The notes below the pieces were generated by a model. The model did not search any database, was not told where the DNA came from, and worked only from the letters and a program-made list of their open reading frames with translations. Positions 62,601 through 64,000 of a stretch of 64,000 nt of DNA are shown here, one piece after another. How positions within the stretch are numbered: position 1 is the first letter of the stretch; each line of letters begins with the position of its first letter. This DNA comes from Phaeacidiphilus oryzae TH49. GTDB lineage: Bacteria; Actinomycetota; Actinomycetes; Streptomycetales; Streptomycetaceae. A program made the translations under genes and the position numbers. The stretch lies in contig NZ_JQMQ01000005.1 of NCBI RefSeq assembly GCF_000744815.1, positions 6,777,801 to 6,841,800 on the forward strand, given 5' to 3'.

Positions 62601-62913
62601 AAAGACTCCCTTGTCCTTGCCCGGTTCGGTGTCCAGGTAGGTGGTCGAGCCGAACAGTTCGTGGATCGGTACATCGATCAGGCGGGCCGAGCCCGCCAAC
62701 CGGAGGTGATCCGTCCGGTGTTCGACATTGTCGACCCTGATCCGGCAGTTTTCACCTCCCGTTACCGCCGCGTCAAGGCCGGGTGTCGTAAATGTGTGCG
62801 GCATCTCTGTGGTGATCGGTGAAACGCCAGGTGAGCATGGGTTTCCGAAGGCGTGCCAGGGGCCCCGGCGGCCCGGCCGGGGTGTCACGAAGTCCATCTC
62901 CGTCACAAACCGC
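62601..62913. promoter_or_regulatory. gylR-gylC intergenic regulatory region
   Basis: This 313-bp region lies between the gylR stop and the gylC start, both on the minus strand. It contains TCGACA-T-TGTCGA (62722-62734), a perfect 13-bp palindrome and candidate GylR operator. Closer to gylC is a 7-bp hairpin GGCGGGC-CGA-GCCCGCC (62681-62697) that would lie in the transcript leader. I could not fix a -10/-35 pair. Confidence 0.5.
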
Positions 62914-63684
62914 TCAGAACCTGGGCGCGCCCAGATCGCGCGAGATCGACCGGGAGGCCTCCCGGACCGACGCGACCAGCTCCGGTCGCACGGTCCCGAG
63001 CGCCGGATCGCAGACCCGCTCGACCGGTCCGCTCACGCAGACCGCGCCCACCGGGTTCCGCCGCCGGTCCTGGATCAGCGCCCCGATCGAGGCCACCCCG
63101 GGCCAGGTCTCCTCCACGGCGGCCGCCCAGCCGCGCTCCCGCACCAGCGCCGACTCCTCGTCGATCGCCACCGGGTCGGTCAGCGTCCGCACGGTGTAGG
63201 CCTCGGGTTCGCCCTCGGCCAGCTCCCCGCGCGCCACCGGGTCGTACGCCAGCAGCACCTTGCCCAGCGCGGTGGAGTGCAGCGGCTGCATCGACCCCAC
63301 CTCCAGCACCTGCCGGGTGTCGTCCGGGCGGAAGACGTGATGGACGATCAGCACGCCGCCGTGGTGGAGCACTCCGATGTAGACCTGCTCCCCGGACGAG
63401 CGCGCCAGGTCATCGGCCCACACCAGGGCCCGCGCCCGCAGCTCGTGGACGTCCAGATAGCTCTGCCCGAGCCGCAGCAGCTCGGCCCCCAGCTGGTACT
63501 TCCCGCTCTCCGGGTCCTGCTCGACGAAGCCCTCCTGCTGCAGCGTCCGCAGGATCCCGTGCGCGGTCCCCTTGGCCAGGTCCAGCGAGGCGGCCACCTC
63601 CGACAGCCCGAGCCGCCGCTCCCCGCCGGCCAGCAGCCGCAGAATCGCCGCGGCCCGCTCCAGCGACTGAATCGGCCCAGGCAT
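62914..63684 (-). CDS. gylR: IclR-family regulator of the glycerol operon
   Basis: This 256-residue IclR regulator has an N-terminal winged helix (about 5-65; [41 protein letters not shown] spans it) and a C-terminal effector domain (about 80-250; [15 protein letters not shown] is typical). I chose the ATG at 63684, with GGAGGTG in front; the frame upstream is basic and non-homologous. Gene order and family match GylR of S. coelicolor, which represses gylCAB and responds to glycerol-3-phosphate. A copy of the TTCGACAWTG motif lies just upstream. Confidence 0.93.
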   Translation of the reverse strand: MPGPIQSLERAAAILRLLAGGERRLGLSEVAASLDLAKGTAHGILRTLQQEGFVEQDPESGKYQLGAELLRLGQSYLDVHELRARALVWADDLARSSGEQVYIGVLHHGGVLIVHHVFRPDDTRQVLEVGSMQPLHSTALGKVLLAYDPVARGELAEGEPEAYTVRTLTDPVAIDEESALVRERGWAAAVEETWPGVASIGALIQDRRRNPVGAVCVSGPVERVCDPALGTVRPELVASVREASRSISRDLGAPRF

Positions 63685-63707
63685 CCCGCCGCACCTCCAC
63701 CGTCCCG

Positions 63708-63721
63708 TTCGACAATGCAGA
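63708..63721. promoter_or_regulatory. Candidate GylR site upstream of gylR
   Basis: TTCGACAATGCAGA, 24 nt before the gylR start, shares TTCGACAWTG with the palindrome in front of gylC (62721-62730). The second half-site is degenerate. Autoregulation is plausible. Confidence 0.4.
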
Positions 63722-63839
63722 CCAGCATAGGCCGATGTCGTCCGGAGCACCCACCACCCCCACCGACGACCTTCTCGGCGGGCGCCCCCGCAGGCGCGCC
63801 GAAGGCGCAGCGCAGAGGCGCGGCGCACTACGCGGCCCG

Positions 63840-63912
63840 CCCGCTCCACCCCCCGGCGACGCCAAGGGGGCCCGGGGGCCTCCCCCCGGTTTCGGGAAGG
63901 GGCGGGCTAGGG
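63840..63912. repeat. Dispersed streptomycete-type repeat/terminator block
   Basis: The block contains CCCCGGTTTCGGGAAGGGGC with adjoining GGGGGCCCGGGGGCC and CTAGGGGGAGAGCCCC. I recognise the TTTCGGGAAGGGGCGGG part from many Streptomyces intergenic regions. It lies upstream of gylR and runs into the end of the next minus-strand gene, which it may terminate. Confidence 0.5.
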
Positions 63913-63999
63913 GGAGAGCCCCTCCCCGGCGGCCCCCGCCACCTCATCCGCCAGCCCAGCGATCTCCCGCGGCCCCACCCGGCAGCACCCGCCCGCCAG
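63907..63999 (-). CDS. Homocysteine S-methyltransferase, C-terminal fragment
   Basis: Only the last 30 codons are inside the window, ending at a TAG at 63907-63909. They read LAGGCCRVGPREIAGLADEV and then a short acidic tail. The GGCC pair followed by R-x-GP-x-x-I is the C-terminal zinc-ligand motif of MmuM-type homocysteine methyltransferases, which make methionine from S-methylmethionine or similar donors. The gene starts beyond the right edge. Confidence 0.65.
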   Translation of the reverse strand: MAGGCCRVGPREIAGLADEVAGAAGEGLSP

Positions 64000-64000
64000 C

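Overview
The window is high-GC actinobacterial DNA with near-saturated G/C at third codon positions, GTG and TTG starts, many ATGA stop/start overlaps and apparently leaderless promoters. Gene content points to Streptomyces or a close relative: a gylR-gylCAB glycerol operon, a DUF397 protein, an NsdA-like TPR regulator, a PAS-SpoIIE phosphatase, and copies of a dispersed repeat with a GGGGCGCGGGG core that I associate with streptomycete intergenic DNA.

Layout. 1-4.3 kb: end of a sugar ABC transporter (binding protein, two permeases) plus a GH31 alpha-glycosidase. 4.4-10.2 kb: an MMPL exporter, then a PadR-ABC-FtsX operon with a clear palindromic operator. 10.2-16.8 kb: a DinB-type protein, then an acyl-CoA ligase divergent from a crotonase, a DUF35 protein and two thiolase-like proteins. 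This block has the order of fadD19/echA19/Rv3521/ltp4/ltp3 of the mycobacterial steroid locus, with a KstR-like box between the divergent genes. 16.9-27 kb: small and regulatory genes (DUF397, a hypothetical protein, an acyl-CoA dehydrogenase homologue, an alpha/beta hydrolase with a divergent AraC regulator, an APH-fold protein, an NsdA-like regulator, a SpoIIE phosphatase).

27.2-37.5 kb, all on the minus strand: an operon with an EPSP-synthase homologue fused to an acyl-CoA ligase, then an acyl-CoA dehydrogenase, a FabL/ChcA-like SDR, an old-yellow-enzyme-type dienoyl-CoA reductase (disrupted), a FabF-like ketosynthase and a second CoA ligase. This is the enzyme set expected for making cyclohexanecarboxyl-CoA from shikimate, here with no polyketide synthase in view. 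38.3-44 kb: a HEAT-like protein, two GT4 glycosyltransferases (the first frameshifted) and an SGNH hydrolase with twelve 42-bp tandem repeats in its N-terminal region. 44-51.8 kb: a three-gene MukF/MukE/MukB-like (Wadjet-like) SMC module without a visible JetD nuclease. 51.9-56.4 kb: bioBAD divergent from bioF. 56.4-58.3 kb: an SDR/TetR divergent pair and a small membrane protein. 58.5-63.7 kb: gylR-gylC-gylA-gylB. The right edge holds the C-terminus of a homocysteine S-methyltransferase.

Three apparent indels (dienoyl-CoA reductase, first glycosyltransferase, possibly second glycosyltransferase) interrupt otherwise good genes. They are either real lesions or base-calling errors in GC-rich runs. 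All family assignments and alignments were made by eye without database searches.
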